Source of the DNA: Morinoia aosen
Lineage: Eukaryota; Arthropoda; Malacostraca; Amphipoda; Talitridae
Length of the DNA stretch: 64,000 nucleotides
Assembly: GCA_030386875.1 (NCBI GenBank)
Contig: CM059559.1
Coordinates: forward strand, 64,370,392 to 64,434,391
Direction of reading: 5' to 3'
A model generated the notes under the pieces. It saw nothing but the letters and a program-made list of their open reading frames with translations, was not told the DNA's origin and searched no databases. Made by a program: the position numbers and the translations under genes. This document shows, one piece after another, positions 23,206 through 34,063 of this stretch (its first letter is position 1; each line of letters begins with the position of its first letter).

Positions 23206-23960
23206 CAGGGATCCTAAAGAAAACGATACCCAATTTTCAAGGGCTGTAATTTAGAAGCTATTTAACTTGAAAAAAATTGGAAGGTGCCATTTTGTTTCTC
23301 AACATTTGTTCAATCTTTGTACAAAATTTCATAAGAATAGATCCAACGGTTTTATTAGTAGAATTTTTAGTGACCTATACTGAAAACCTGTTAGAGCATT
23401 TTTGTTAAACTTCGAATTGTATAAAATTAAACCCATGTTATTAATATCTTTAAGGCGTTTATTGAATGGAGACCGCGACTAAAATAAAAAGAATATCTCA
23501 ATGTTCCTCCTTTTGTTCCTTTCCTTCGGTGTGTCCTTCGTTTCTCTCAATACTCACTTGCACTCACCTCCTTATTCTCGCCATCACTCGTCAGGCATCT
23601 TCAATTCTTTGCTTGAGGTCATCGGTATCACTTTGTAGAGCAGGAAAGAACGAAAAATAGGAGAAACATTTCTATTGTTTTTTCAGTGGCATTTTCCATT
23701 TAATAAACGGTTGTAAGTTATGCAATACATGGTTTTTATATCATAAAGTTCGAAGTTTAAACAAAAGTGTACAAACAGGTTTTCAGTATCAGTCACTAAA
23801 AATACTGTTTGAAAAACGGTTGTATCAATTCTGCTGAAATTTTGTACATAGATGGAATAAATGTTAAGAAAAAAAATTTAACTTTTAATTTTTTGGAAGT
23901 TTAATAGTGTCCGAATTACAGCCCTTGAAAATTGGGTATCGCTTGTTTTTGGGCACCGTG
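23206..23960. mobile_element. Tc1/mariner-type MITE with ~260-bp inverted repeats
   Basis: Begins CAGGGATCC and ends GGGCACCGTG with TA on both sides (23204-23205 and 23961-23962), the duplication expected of Tc1/mariner elements. Arms at 23206-23465 and 23690-23960 are reverse complements; CGATACCCAATTTTCAAGGG is shared exactly. The loop has only a short serine/cysteine-rich frame without recognisable domains, so the element is non-autonomous. Confidence 0.75.
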
Positions 23961-24046
23961 TATATCATGAATGATATAAAATGTATAAAATAGGCGGGAA
24001 AATTTAATTTTGTATCACAGAATTCCCTTTCAAATCTCATCTGCAT

Positions 24047-24074
24047 TATATATATATATATATATATATATATA
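24047..24074. repeat. (TA)14 microsatellite
   Basis: Uninterrupted TA dinucleotides; a shorter TA run lies at about 24165-24178. Confidence 0.95.
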
Positions 24075-24124
24075 ATGTAAACCATGAAATAATAAAATAA
24101 ATCATGGTTTATTTTTCATATCGC

Positions 24125-24262
24125 GTAAGAAACAAATATTCACTACATAAAAATATAACACACACATATATATATATAATGTAGATAAGCGTTGAAATTT
24201 AACTCTATGACACAGAATTAAATTATCATGCCTGTTTCTATGTAGTGAATATTTGTTCGTTA
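24125..24262. repeat. small inverted repeat
   Basis: AACAAATATTCACTACATA near 24130 is mirrored by TATGTAGTGAATATTTGTT near 24240, with a GTAAGA/TCGTTAC extension at the outer side. The loop is about 85 bases. It may be a tiny MITE or the remnant of one. Confidence 0.7.
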
Positions 24263-24492
24263 CATGAAGTATTCTACACAGATTGTGGTTTTATGTTAAA
24301 TTCCAATATTTTTCTGGTGTTCCAGTAAAATGAAGGCTCTGATTGAATATTCACGGATATTTTGATTTAAAGAATGTTTGATTTTTGAAATAAAAATTAC
24401 AGACTTAGCGGTATTACTTATCCTTTCTACAACACCCCATTTTTATGTATTTACCAATCGCCCCCAGTTGCACGCACATCGATCTCATTGGA

Positions 24493-24589
24493 TGTACAAT
24501 ATTGCACTGAGCTTATTGGGTCAATACATTTACAATTCATTAAGTGTGAATGTATTGTAAGATGCATAGCTTCCGGTGCGATATTGTAC
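24493..24589. repeat. nested hairpin of ~97 bases
   Basis: The outer arms GTACAATATTGCACTGAGCT and AGCTTCCGGTGCGATATTGTAC pair with few mismatches. Inside them CAATACATT (24522) and AATGTATTG (24549) pair again, giving a two-storey stem. It lies at the step from AT-rich DNA into the GC-richer 24.6-29.2 kb block. Confidence 0.65.
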
Positions 24590-26240
24590 ACCCCGTGAGG
24601 CGAGGCGCGTGCAGCTGGGGACGGTTTTTTATTCCATGAACAACGGACAGCCAGACGCGATTTGAATTTGTTTCTGAGGTGGTACACGGCCGGTAGGGGA
24701 GGCGGGTCACGTGTGATTCGCGGGCGGTTTTGTATCCGATAACAAGGACATTTAACCTCTAAACTGCGCGTATTCCAACTAAAAAACAACCGTATTGCCG
24801 ACGCCGTTCCACCGGTGATACTGCCTTAATTTTCAATTGGGCACCATCGTCGAACTACATAATTACCACTGCTACGCATCCAACTCTTCCAAAACGATCA
24901 CTATGTTGTATGCGCCGAATGATCAAATACCAAGCAAAGCCGATCCCAACCCTCCTCCCAAAAGGAAGTACAGAAGCCAATTCCCGGGTATCAAAGATCT
25001 ATGCAAAGGTTCCAATAGGGGAGCAGACTTTTGTACAACCTCCATGCTACGATCTGCATGAGTTCGGCAGTATCTCTGCAGAACAGAGTAGGAAACCACT
25101 CGCAAGAAGAAGCTGACAGCAATGAACGTGGACCACGCGCCTTGAGGCTAACGGTGTTTCGATAACCCACAAGGAGCAAGCGCCTAATATTGACTGACCA
25201 TGACCGTATCAGCCTGTGTATGCTAGGACTGAGACGTTTTGTTTCAGGCAGAAACTTTAGGCAACCCCGTAAGGCAAACCCAATAATCTAACCAAGGGTA
25301 GACCCACAACACCTCAGGTCCCCAGTAACTCTCCCACGTTGGTTGGGTCACCAACCAACATGGAAGGCATTGGGTCATCCCATGTATGGTAACTCCTTTT
25401 GAAGGGTCGACCTTATCAGTGACCAAGAAAAACAAGACACGCGATCCTCCACGCTAACAGCTGTGCCTGTTTAATAGTGAGGGAAGAGGGAGACCATCAC
25501 GCCAATTGTAGCTAATTAATGGAGTAAGCCACGCACACCGCACGGGCACCACGGTTGTCAGGCCGAGCTTTCCATACGTGAAGAATTCTGTAGCAGATCT
25601 ATGGATATCTCAGAGCCGACACCTCAATATTCCACTGACTGATACCAAGAGATGTCAGATAGGAAACCGAATCAGATCAGTAGCTCCTCGAAGAGAGAGT
25701 ACGTAGTTGAATTTATTAGTCTGCATGATCATCTCGTTAGCGCCCCAATACTTTCGGCAGCCTTCTGAATGCTGTGCTTTTCCCCTTTCGTCTATGATAA
25801 TACTTTAAAAAGAACATGATACGATATAACGAACTAGGATGAACCGTTCCTGATCGCAACAAGGTCTTTCCTTCCAAAAACTAGGTCACTCAACTCCAGC
25901 AGTATTTCGCACTCATGGCTGGAAATTAGTTCGCCACCAGCTTAACGAGGTAATCGTAGCTCTCATTGAAGCCCGTAGGTTTAGGAACTGGTCACCGAAA
26001 TGTGACCGACATTGCCCGTCTCGTGACTAGCGTCACAATGGGGGACAGCAAGGTTCTACGTAGCTCACAAGTGGATGACGGGAGAGCACCAAGGCACACT
26101 GTATCAGCTTGAACATGAGCTGTACTCTCTCGACCTCTAATTTGCCGGCCTGAGGACCACCCAACCGCACTCGCGGCCTGCTCTCGCCCGCGGCACTAGC
26201 CCAATGTCATTGACTGATTCCCATGCCATAGCCTTGTTTA
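24590..26240. other. GC-richer block, not identified
   Basis: GC content is clearly higher than in the flanks. Several overlapping frames on both strands (24.8-25.4 kb) look like shadows and no domain was recognised. Because the LINE fragment lies in the same block further right on the minus strand, this may be its eroded 3' side or a different repeat. Confidence 0.35.
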
Positions 26241-26322
26241 CACACACACGACACATCTTCCGTCTATGAAACTAGAGTTCCTTTCATCACATTCGGGCCA
26301 GACCAGTTCACTTGAGATTACC
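26241..26322. repeat. diverged duplicate of 27398-27490
   Basis: Shares CACACAC, ACATCTTCC, TAGAGTTCCTTTCATCACAT, CCAGACCAG and CACTTGAGATTACC in order with 27398-27490, about 1.16 kb away in the same orientation. The other copy lies in the LINE fragment, so this is probably part of a second, overlapping copy of that element. Confidence 0.7.
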
Positions 26323-26698
26323 TCTTGAAAGAACAACCTTGGGGGCAATGAAAAGAACGATGAAAAAAGAACTGCAGGTAAAGTCAGCACATTCTGAGCC
26401 ATTGATTAGAAGTCTTCGCGAATCAGAGTCCTCGCGAATTTCCCTACATCGCGGAGGTAACCGACGGAAGGTTGCGTCGGCAACGCAGCTCCACGACTAG
26501 CCCACAGTCATTCACAAGGAGGAAAATCCCGAGCTGTGAACAAATACCGTATTATTAGTTTTGTTCAGTATGGAAAATAAAGTTCTACGGAAGAACACCG
26601 AGAGCAAATTGTAAACTTTCCGACCAGATGCCGTACGGAATAGTTCACAGATAGCTTTACTATGAGGATTAGCTATAACTGTAAATCTGAACGAAGTC

Positions 26699-26750
26699 TA
26701 GCAGTGGCAATAGCAATAAAGTTCTACCAGTGGTAATAGCAATAACGTTC
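26699..26750. repeat. two-copy 26-bp tandem repeat
   Basis: AGTGGCAATAGCAATAAAGT and AGTGGTAATAGCAATAACGT stand in tandem, followed by further CAATAGC/CAATAAC fragments to 26800. Confidence 0.7.
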
Positions 26751-26995
26751 TTGCAATAGCATTAGCAAAAATGATCCAGCAATAACAAAACTAATTAGCA
26801 ATAAACAGTAGCCCATGAGCTTACGTCTCTCACAGTGTGCTTCAAATGGGCGAGAACCTTTCGTGATCTTTTCAAATATATTTGTTAGGCCAGAAAGGTG
26901 AACCTCTTACTTGATTCAAGTTAGTAAAAATAACAGCACAGGTTGACTCGACATCTCTCTATCCTGCACTGCAACCCACCGTAACAGTAATCTGG

Positions 26996-27912
26996 TCACA
27001 GGGTCAAGTCAATAGTGACAAGAGGGTAGTCCTGGTGCCAGGCCTGCATCTCTCGCGGGAACAAACCGCTCCCCCGAAGCGTCGCCGCCCCAGCCCCCCA
27101 TCCGCCCGCTGACCAGCCGTTTGTCGAACACGCCACCATCACGTTCAGTAGTTTCCCAAACACACATATGCTCTCATAGGCCACCACGAGATCACGACGG
27201 AGGCCACTAAGGATAGGCACTGCGAAATGAACAGAACAAATGAGGCACCGGGCTTTTAGCTGACTGCCGCTCGTGTTTCTAGAAACCCCCGAAGTTTACG
27301 AACTTCTTTCCTTTTTCTTGGTAAGCTGCATTGATCCGCGGTGATTCTGAGTATCAGTAGGTATTACTGAGGAAACACTGCCAATAGCATTGTTCTCCAC
27401 ACACTTGACATATCTTCCTTCCTTAAAACTATTTAGAGTCCCTTTCATCACATCCCGGCCAGACCAGCACCCCGAGCACTTGAGATTACCATCTGATACC
27501 TCTGCTGCTCGCACTGCTGGAGGCTCTATCTCATGCAAATTCTACTCGATCCTGTTGCATGAACCTTGTGACAGTGAGAAACTGAGGTACACCTAGATAT
27601 CTATTATTTGGGCATACTAAAAGGAGAGGTGTCCTGGAGTAAATCAAGCCATCTCTGTACGGACATCCTTAAAAGTCTTTGCCTCTTCAGCTGGGATCTG
27701 TGCACCTGCCCATAGAATAGTCGATACTGGATTCTAGGAACAATCTGACTTACCAGGATTGACAGACGTGACGGCGATTTAATTGGTTCCCTCCTGATTT
27801 CAGAAATTCTTACAGCCAAATTATTTCTATTGTTTGTGCGCTTCCCCTCAGCGTTCACAAGGATGTCCAGGTAATAATGGGTATCAGCCAGCCCAAACAG
27901 ACGCAGATCCAC
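26996..27912 (-). pseudogene. decayed R2/NeSL-like LINE reverse transcriptase fragment
   Basis: Read on the minus strand, 27912-27604 is open and resembles the region just after the reverse-transcriptase catalytic core of site-specific (R2/NeSL-type) non-LTR retrotransposons: HYYLDILVNAEGK, then EIRREPIKSPSRLSIL, then IVPRIQYRLFYGQVHRSQL and RWLDLLQDTSPF, in the order of the family's YLG-, PLKPQQRL-, PRL- and RWLxLPxDTP-like blocks. Further downstream, 27490-27390 has a KCSGC cysteine pair, and 27220-26996 begins PILSGLRRDLVVAYES, like the GLRKPDLV motif near the restriction-like endonuclease. Frames do not connect and stops intervene, so it is dead. The catalytic palm and N-terminal zinc finger were not found upstream. 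Confidence 0.5.
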
Positions 27913-30075
27913 TCCAGCAATTGTTAGAAGCCATGCGCTTCATCGAGCACAGCACTAACGAGCTCCGTGTTTTTTCCACGCCAATTTAAATGCACAACGG
28001 ATATCTGCGATGGGTAAATGGAGACTCCCCGACCAATTCAGTTGGCTGAAACTCTGTGAAACAGGGAGAGAATATCTGCAGCCACAGTAATTAGTCTGTA
28101 AGTTACCAGGAAGTCTTTGAGAAATACTCAGTGAGCAGAGTAGTTTTACAGAGCTGAAACACTTTCGAAGCACACTCTGTCCTAGACCATATGTTGAAAG
28201 TCGTTCTCAACGATTGATGGAGCACCCTTCTAGTAATGAATGGAGGGTGATACTGTAATTTCCAAAAGCCGAGCGAATAGACCCAACTTTAAGCTGGGTC
28301 ACTATTTATGCATCTAAATATCAGTCAGCCGTGTCATATCATTTCATTTGTCCGTTATCATCCGCACGTCAGGCACAGATATTCTCCAGAAATGAATCCC
28401 CAAGGAAAGTTAAAACTTTTCGCGGAAGAAAAGAGTCTACTGAAATCACCATTCCCCATTGAGAATCAGCTTTGCGCCACTTGGACACTTTACCCAGTAC
28501 TGAGACTGATCGTCCTAATACAACCGAAGCTGTCCTGAGCCATCGTTATTAGCATACACCGTGGAGGGCTCGGGATGCATGGCGAGAGCGTTACTCAATG
28601 GGTCTCGGATCTCTGTACTGGACGGCTGTTTAGCAGCGTACATTCGAAGCTAAACATCAACAACAGGGGTTACCTATGCATGAAGAACTTCGAGCAGCTC
28701 CTCTGACTGGCAGAGAGGGCACTCATTAACCAGTTTAACTCGCGTGCTGAGATAGACTTATACTAAACTTGCGGACCTCCATAAAACGGCGTGAATTTAC
28801 AACAGCACATGTTAGTCACTCAGAGGCATCACAGTTGGATTACAACCTCTACGTCTTGGTCAGGTTCTGAGACTTCTGAACCAGGTTGGGCTCGTTACTG
28901 AAGCTTTGCAGAAGATAAATCGAACCGAGTTCGATAGTCACCTCGCCTTTGACGGCTACTAGTTGTTTGTATCTACCGACCCTTTATACAAGACGACTGT
29001 TGCAGAAACTGGTTGATCAAGAGTGATTTCTGCTCGATTGTGTGCTTGGTTTCAGTTGTGTCATTTGTTCAAGCACTATATTCGACCACCGCCTTTTGAT
29101 GCGAGCGTCTTAACTCCACACTGCAAGGTGCTTTGATAGCTGAGTAGGGGTGCTATCCGGAGCTCTACGCGACTGTGAAACAAATCCAACCGTCGAATCG
29201 AACTCATGCTACAAAGCTATGAAAGTTAGCAACCAGAATAATGATGAAAAGGAAAACAGTATGTAACACTATACGAGTTTAAACAACAGTTCAGCACGTT
29301 GGTTCTTGAAAATTTCTTCGTATAACTGACCTTATGATAAATATGTGGAAAAACACACTAATTATGCTAATATCTATACCAATGGTTCAATCCCTTGAGA
29401 AAAAAGTAGTGTGAATATGCTATTTTGGTTTGCTGCATTTTATAAAAACATAAAAAAGATAAAGCACTTTACTACGAGGAGAGACTTAAAGCCGCAATAA
29501 GTATTCTAACATATATAACAGTGTTTGAGTCTTATCATTTAGTTTCAGAATGTTATGTCTACGAGAAATAATTCCTAACGTACACAACTAAGCTTTCGCA
29601 TTGTTCTCAGTCAATAATTAACCACTTCGTTCTTGCTTGAAGGCGTCGGATGCTGGATTACAAAGTGCTCAAGACATAAATATATAAAATAAGATTACTT
29701 ACGTTTGCTTGGGAGATGGCCCTAAGAGGGCAATCCCGTACGCAAGTTACGTGAATAATAAAAGCCCGGGTACAACCGAGTTATCCGAAATTACGCTGCT
29801 ATAGTTAACAACGATCATACAATAAGGTGAATACGCACACGTTAATGAATGAACCTATATCAGCCCTGACTAGGCACAAATAAATTAATGAAATTCGTTT
29901 CAATTTACTATACTAGAAAATTTGATTTCCATTTAATTCCACGAGATTCGAAACCTTTATTTATACTATTGAATCAAATGCGGCATAATGATGTACAAAG
30001 TGTAGCCCCCTTTTGATAACGGAAGATGCAGTGATTTCTAGAACAATATGATACATAAAAAAAAAATTAAATCAA
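27913..30075. other. GC-richer to AT-rich transition, not identified
   Basis: 27.9-29.2 kb continues the GC-richer block and should hold the upstream part of the LINE on the minus strand if it survives. I could not find a YADD-type catalytic motif. From 29.3 kb the DNA is AT-rich and featureless. Confidence 0.35.
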
Positions 30076-30499
30076 TCTGTGTTTTAAGGCCATCGAACTA
30101 TTTTTTCCTCAAAATTATCCAAAAATAAATGAAAAACTTCCGGAATGAAATAGGCTCTGAGGTTTTAACAGCATGTTTATAACAATCTAATAAACATTCA
30201 TAGCCCCCCCCCCCCCCCCTAGAAGGGAAATTTCTAAAAAATCTTATTTCTCATCCAATATTGTGCATAGAGATGATTAGGTTTTTTGTTGGATTCACAA
30301 TGAATTGGTCTACAAAGTTAATATCCAGTTTTTTATATCACTTGAAAATAAATTTTAAAAATATTTGGATTAATTTTTTTTCCAATTTTTATTTTCAAAC
30401 GTCTTTAATAAAATTTCTAATCAACGTATCGAAAAGCTACATCTCAACTTTATGGTACTCACCTTGATCTTTACGATGCTGAAAATATCTCCTTCATAA

Positions 30500-30545
30500 A
30501 GCTACGGTTTCCTAGGAAAGCGGTGCCGCTACTTTACGGCCGCAA
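30500..30545 (+). repeat. Harbinger left terminal inverted repeat
   Basis: Begins AGCTACGGTTTCC; mirrored at 34019-34063. Weaker similarity (GCGG..GATGACGTCA against TGATGCGGCGAACG) continues to about 30567. Confidence 0.92.
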
Positions 30546-30769
30546 TGTAGCGGCGGATGACGTCACAAAACGTTGTCTATTTATTCAGACGCCGCTGGTT
30601 TCCTGGAGAACGGCGGTCGCTAAATGGCGGTGCTGCCAGTTGCATGCCGGCCGCTATAGCGTCCAGACACAAGTTAGGTTAAGGTTAACATCGGCATCTT
30701 TGGGATGCTTTTTTCCAATCAAGCCTGATACATATGATCTTAGCATTGGTTTTTCAAATGTCTTATAAC

Positions 30770-30975
30770 TAACCCTATATATAGGACACCATGACGGTTC
30801 CCCCGTAAAGCCGGTACCCATTTCCGACACCTGGGTCGAGTGGGGTATTGTGCTTGAGCTTTCCCTTATACCCAACGGGGAAAATCTCCGCGCCAGCGCT
30901 GGGGACGAACCCGCGACTTCCACCATACAAGTCCGATCCCTTAACCGCTGTGCCACGGAGAGCAAGTCGGTGAAC
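30770..30975 (-). mobile_element. tRNA-derived SINE
   Basis: On the minus strand the head reads CTCCGTGGCACAGCGGTTAA with an A box (TGGCACAGCGG, plus-strand 30945-30955) and a B box (GGGTTCGTCCCC, plus-strand 30901-30912) spaced as in a tRNA-type RNA polymerase III promoter. A non-tRNA body follows (CCCAGGTGTCGGAAATGG, GGTACCGGCTTTACGGGG) to a TATATATAGGG tail near 30775. It lies inside the Harbinger element and so inserted after it, or was carried by it. The parent tRNA was not determined and target duplications are not clear. Confidence 0.7.
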
Positions 30976-31047
30976 GTTTTATACGGTGGCGGTGACTGAT
31001 TCGTTGAAGAAACTCTGATTATACGTTAGACAAAAGTAAACTTTACA

Positions 31048-33274
31048 ATGTGGAACGGCGTAGAAGACGAAATGTTAATTGATTTTGTTAAAAACAATGA
31101 AGCTCTTTATAAGGTAAAGAGTAAAGACTACAGAAAACCTCAATTTAAACAAAATCTGTGGAATAATATCGGGACTACTCTTGGAAGATCAGGTACGTTC
31201 ATGCACAGTGTAGGCAAATAAAATAAAATATTTCTTTATGTTTTATTGTACAAAGAGATAAAGTGAAATACAATATTTATAGGAACTCATAATATTTGTA
31301 CCTACTTTTCATAACTAGGTATTTTTAATAAATATTGTGTACCTACAATAGAATTTTGCATTTTAAGGTTCCATCAAAGAAATACCAACAAATACAGAGA
31401 TCAACTTCGAAAAAAAATATAAGTATCAATTATTTACCGGCAGCCTTGACTCCACCCACAAAATGATGCAGTAGTGAGATGTCTCTGTGGTGCTTCTCAT
31501 ATTGTCATGTAAAATAATGGCACGAGAAATGTGGCCATATTATACCTACATTAATGCTGTGCTGCATAGTTATAATGCCATTCAATGCTACCTGGCCCGT
31601 TGAAGTAATTTTTGAATATTTCTCGAATGCCGGTGCAATTCATTCCAGAACGAACATTGTGCCCTGTTAAAGGAACTAAATTTTCTGTGGGTACTGGAAG
31701 TGCATCATCAAGATGTTTTTGACCTGGAGCAAGTACTTGTGCTTCCCTTAAAATGTTGTATAGTATACAGGCACATATAATCAGTTTGTCTGTAGTTTCT
31801 TGGGCTGTGGCAATAGGTTGAAAGAAAATTCTAAAATAAGCGCATTAAATTTCAAAGGTATTTTCAGTTGTCCTTCGAGTTCGAGATAGTCGATAGTTAT
31901 AGACTGCTTTAGATGGATCATTTAGAGACTGCTGTCTTGGGTAAGGTTTCATCAGATTTTCGTGCAGAGCAAAGGCTTCATCACCAACTATCACATGTGG
32001 GACAACATAATCTGTTCCTGGTAGTAGTCTTGGAGCTGGTATATTGAATGTATTGTTTTGTATCTTTTGCCCTATTTTGCTTTTTAGGTATATGCCAGCA
32101 TCACCTTCTCTACCATAAGAACCGACATCAATAGCAGTGAATTTACAATTAGCATCTTCAACTGCTAACAAAACGATTGAATAAAACTCTTTATAATTAT
32201 AATACAAAGATCCGCTATTTGAGGGAGCCTTTATTCTTACATGATTCTCATCTGTCGCTCCAATGCAGTTTGGGAAATTGCAATAGGAAGAATATTGAGC
32301 AGCATTTTTGCGCAGTTGAACGCTAGTGGGAGAGGGTATGATCAAGGAAAACATTTTTGTGACAATGGCCTCAGCAACTTCTTTCACAATGACGCTTATC
32401 CACGAATGGCTTATTCGATACTGGAAAGCAAGTGATCGAAAAGACTCTCCCGTTGCCAAATACCTGGAATAGAAGTACAGGTATAAGTATATCTATCAAA
32501 TGGTGAATATACTACATACATATAATATATCAAGATACGTCGCGTATTGATGAACTTAACGTAAAGTTCAATAAATGTAAATTTTTGTAACAAGGTTATG
32601 AGGTGGATGCGCATGATAAAAAGTATTTATTTTCATAAGTGTTTTCTACTATCTAGATATAATTAGTGTTATTATTTGGCGTATATTTAATCAAATCTAT
32701 TTTTTGAGGTCCTGACTGCTTTAAACGATGGGCGTACGTAAGAGATTATTATATTCGCCGCAGAGGAAACCCTGGCACTGGCTCAGGTGGAGAAGCTGCA
32801 AAAAAGAGGTCTGACCTCCTGTCATTTTTGGACAGCGTTCCTTCAGTAAAAAGGAACTCCACTACCAACGTTATTGGAAATGATGAAAGTGAAATCACAA
32901 ATGAAACACAGGCGGACTTTGAAGAAAACGTACTTTGTACCAATACAACAGACAGTGCAACAAATAGTGATGAACATGCCAGTAGAGATAATGATAAGAA
33001 CAAACGTGACGTCATCAGTGAATATGAATGTATGGAAGGAAAAGAAAAGAAAATGAAGAAAACATCACGAGCTGAGGATCGATTAAACCTTTTGAAACAA
33101 ATAGCTCAACGAAAAGAAACTCAGGCTCAAAATGAATTAGATGAAACAGACTTATTCTTCAGATCTATGGCTAAAATTGTAAAAACCCTTCCTCGCCATG
33201 AACAAATTAAGTTGAGGATGGAAATTTCGTCTTTAGTTGGTAATGCTGAGTTAATTAAGAAGTATTTCCCCTGA
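31048..33274 (+). CDS. MADF-BESS protein of the Harbinger element
   Basis: Two exons, 31048-31192 and 32709-33274, joined by a GT-AG intron (AG|GTACGT to TTTTTTGAG|). The joined frame is 236 residues. Residues ~8-75 form a MADF (Myb/SANT-like) domain: EDEMLIDFVKNNEALY, then KPQFKQNLWNNIGTTL in exon 1 and CFKRWAYVRDYYIRRR in exon 2, so the splice falls inside the domain and keeps it in frame. Near the C-terminus DLFFRSMAKIVKTLPRHEQI is a BESS motif. In PIF/Harbinger elements such Myb-like partners bind the transposon ends and help the transposase enter the nucleus. After KKYFP the frame stops, but the next frame stays open to 33538 (STGSSGYSRPGSKTSA and on), suggesting a one-base frameshift at the C run near 33267-33271. 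The intron contains the transposase's exon 2 in antisense. Confidence 0.88.
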
Positions 33275-33909
33275 GTCAACAGGAAGCAGCGGTTATTCAA
33301 GACCGGGTTCAAAAACATCTGCTTGTGTTCCTATTGAGATGCTTTCTCCAATAACATCTGACGAAGCAAGTAACAACCAGCAACAGTGTCAGTTTGATTT
33401 ACACTCAAATCTGCAGACTATGGCAAACGAAATGAGTGCACAAACAAACGACTCGCTATTCAATGGACCGATGGAAAGTGTTTCAGAAGTGGTTCTCTCA
33501 TCAGCATCACAGCAAGATGGTACATTTGCCTTAAATGGTAAAGTATGTACTTTTTTACGCATGTAGTACAACCTACATATTCAAATTAAATGTATTACGT
33601 TTTTTTGTTTACTTACCTCACAAGTATACATAACTTTTCTTCTGCAGAAATTGGATTTTTGTGGCGATTATATGGTTATGAAGCTAAACCATCTCTTATG
33701 TGATTTAATACATAATCAAACAATACTGGAGTTAAGCGAAAGTATTGTCTGAACTTTTCTTCGTTGCAATGGAGACGACGAACCACCAAAATAGCAAACG
33801 CACCCTCTGTAGATCGACTTTCAAATATTTCACTTTCCTCCAAACGATCGTCTTCCGATGACTCTTCATCTTCCAGGAATATTAATAATGCTTTGTCTAG
33901 ATCGTCCAT
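31551..33909 (-). pseudogene. PIF/Harbinger DDE transposase, two in-frame stops
   Basis: Minus strand, exon 1 33909-33617 and exon 2 32463-31551, intron borders GTGAG|GTAAGT and TTCCAG|G; splicing restores an LVR-YLATGESF block characteristic of the family. The 401-codon frame holds an acidic N-terminus, FRQYFRLTPVLFDYVL, NPISAEEKL, then the DDE_Tnp_4 domain: GATDENHVRIKAP (D about residue 169), GSYGREGD, IVGDEAF (D about 259) and RTTENTF (E about 298), ending in a ~100-residue tail (FFQPIATAQETTDKLIICAC onward). Two TAA codons interrupt it, at 33678-33676 and 31847-31845; the reading frame continues unchanged after each, so they are single nonsense changes. The ATG at 33909 was chosen as the first in-frame methionine. 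The intron encloses the last exon of the MADF-BESS gene. Confidence 0.88.
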
Positions 33910-34018
33910 CCTGACAGTCTGAGCAACCGTATGTTCACCGTAATGCTGACCGCAAACAACTGCCAAACTTTACACCTATGAACGGCCGTTACATTACGTT
34001 CGCCGCATCACGTCATAA

Positions 34019-34063
34019 TGCGGCCGTAAAGTAGCGGCACCGCTTTCCTAGGAAACCGTAGCT
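34019..34063 (-). repeat. Harbinger right terminal inverted repeat
   Basis: Reverse complement of 30500-30545, ending GGAAACCGTAGCT and followed by the TAA duplication. Confidence 0.92.

Larger units (their letters stand above)
30500..34063. mobile_element. PIF/Harbinger DNA transposon
   Basis: A 3564-base element with ~45-base terminal inverted repeats that begin AGCTACGGTTTCCTAGGAAA and run through GCGGTGCCGCTACTTTACGG almost without mismatch at both ends. TAA flanks each end (30497-30499 and 34064-34066), the 3-base duplication typical of PIF/Harbinger. It carries the two expected genes: a DDE transposase (minus strand) and a MADF-BESS DNA-binding partner (plus strand). A tRNA-type SINE lies between the left repeat and the partner gene. 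The high repeat identity and near-complete genes argue for a young but now inactive copy. Confidence 0.92.

Noticed and set aside
24837-25435. Cluster of overlapping 60-74-codon frames in the GC-richer block
   Set aside because: Higher GC lengthens chance frames; no domain, no splice sites, and frames occur equally on both strands.
26400-29300. Possible rRNA or 28S flank for the R2-like LINE
   Set aside because: No stretch here reads like the strongly conserved 28S target region, so an rDNA location is not supported.
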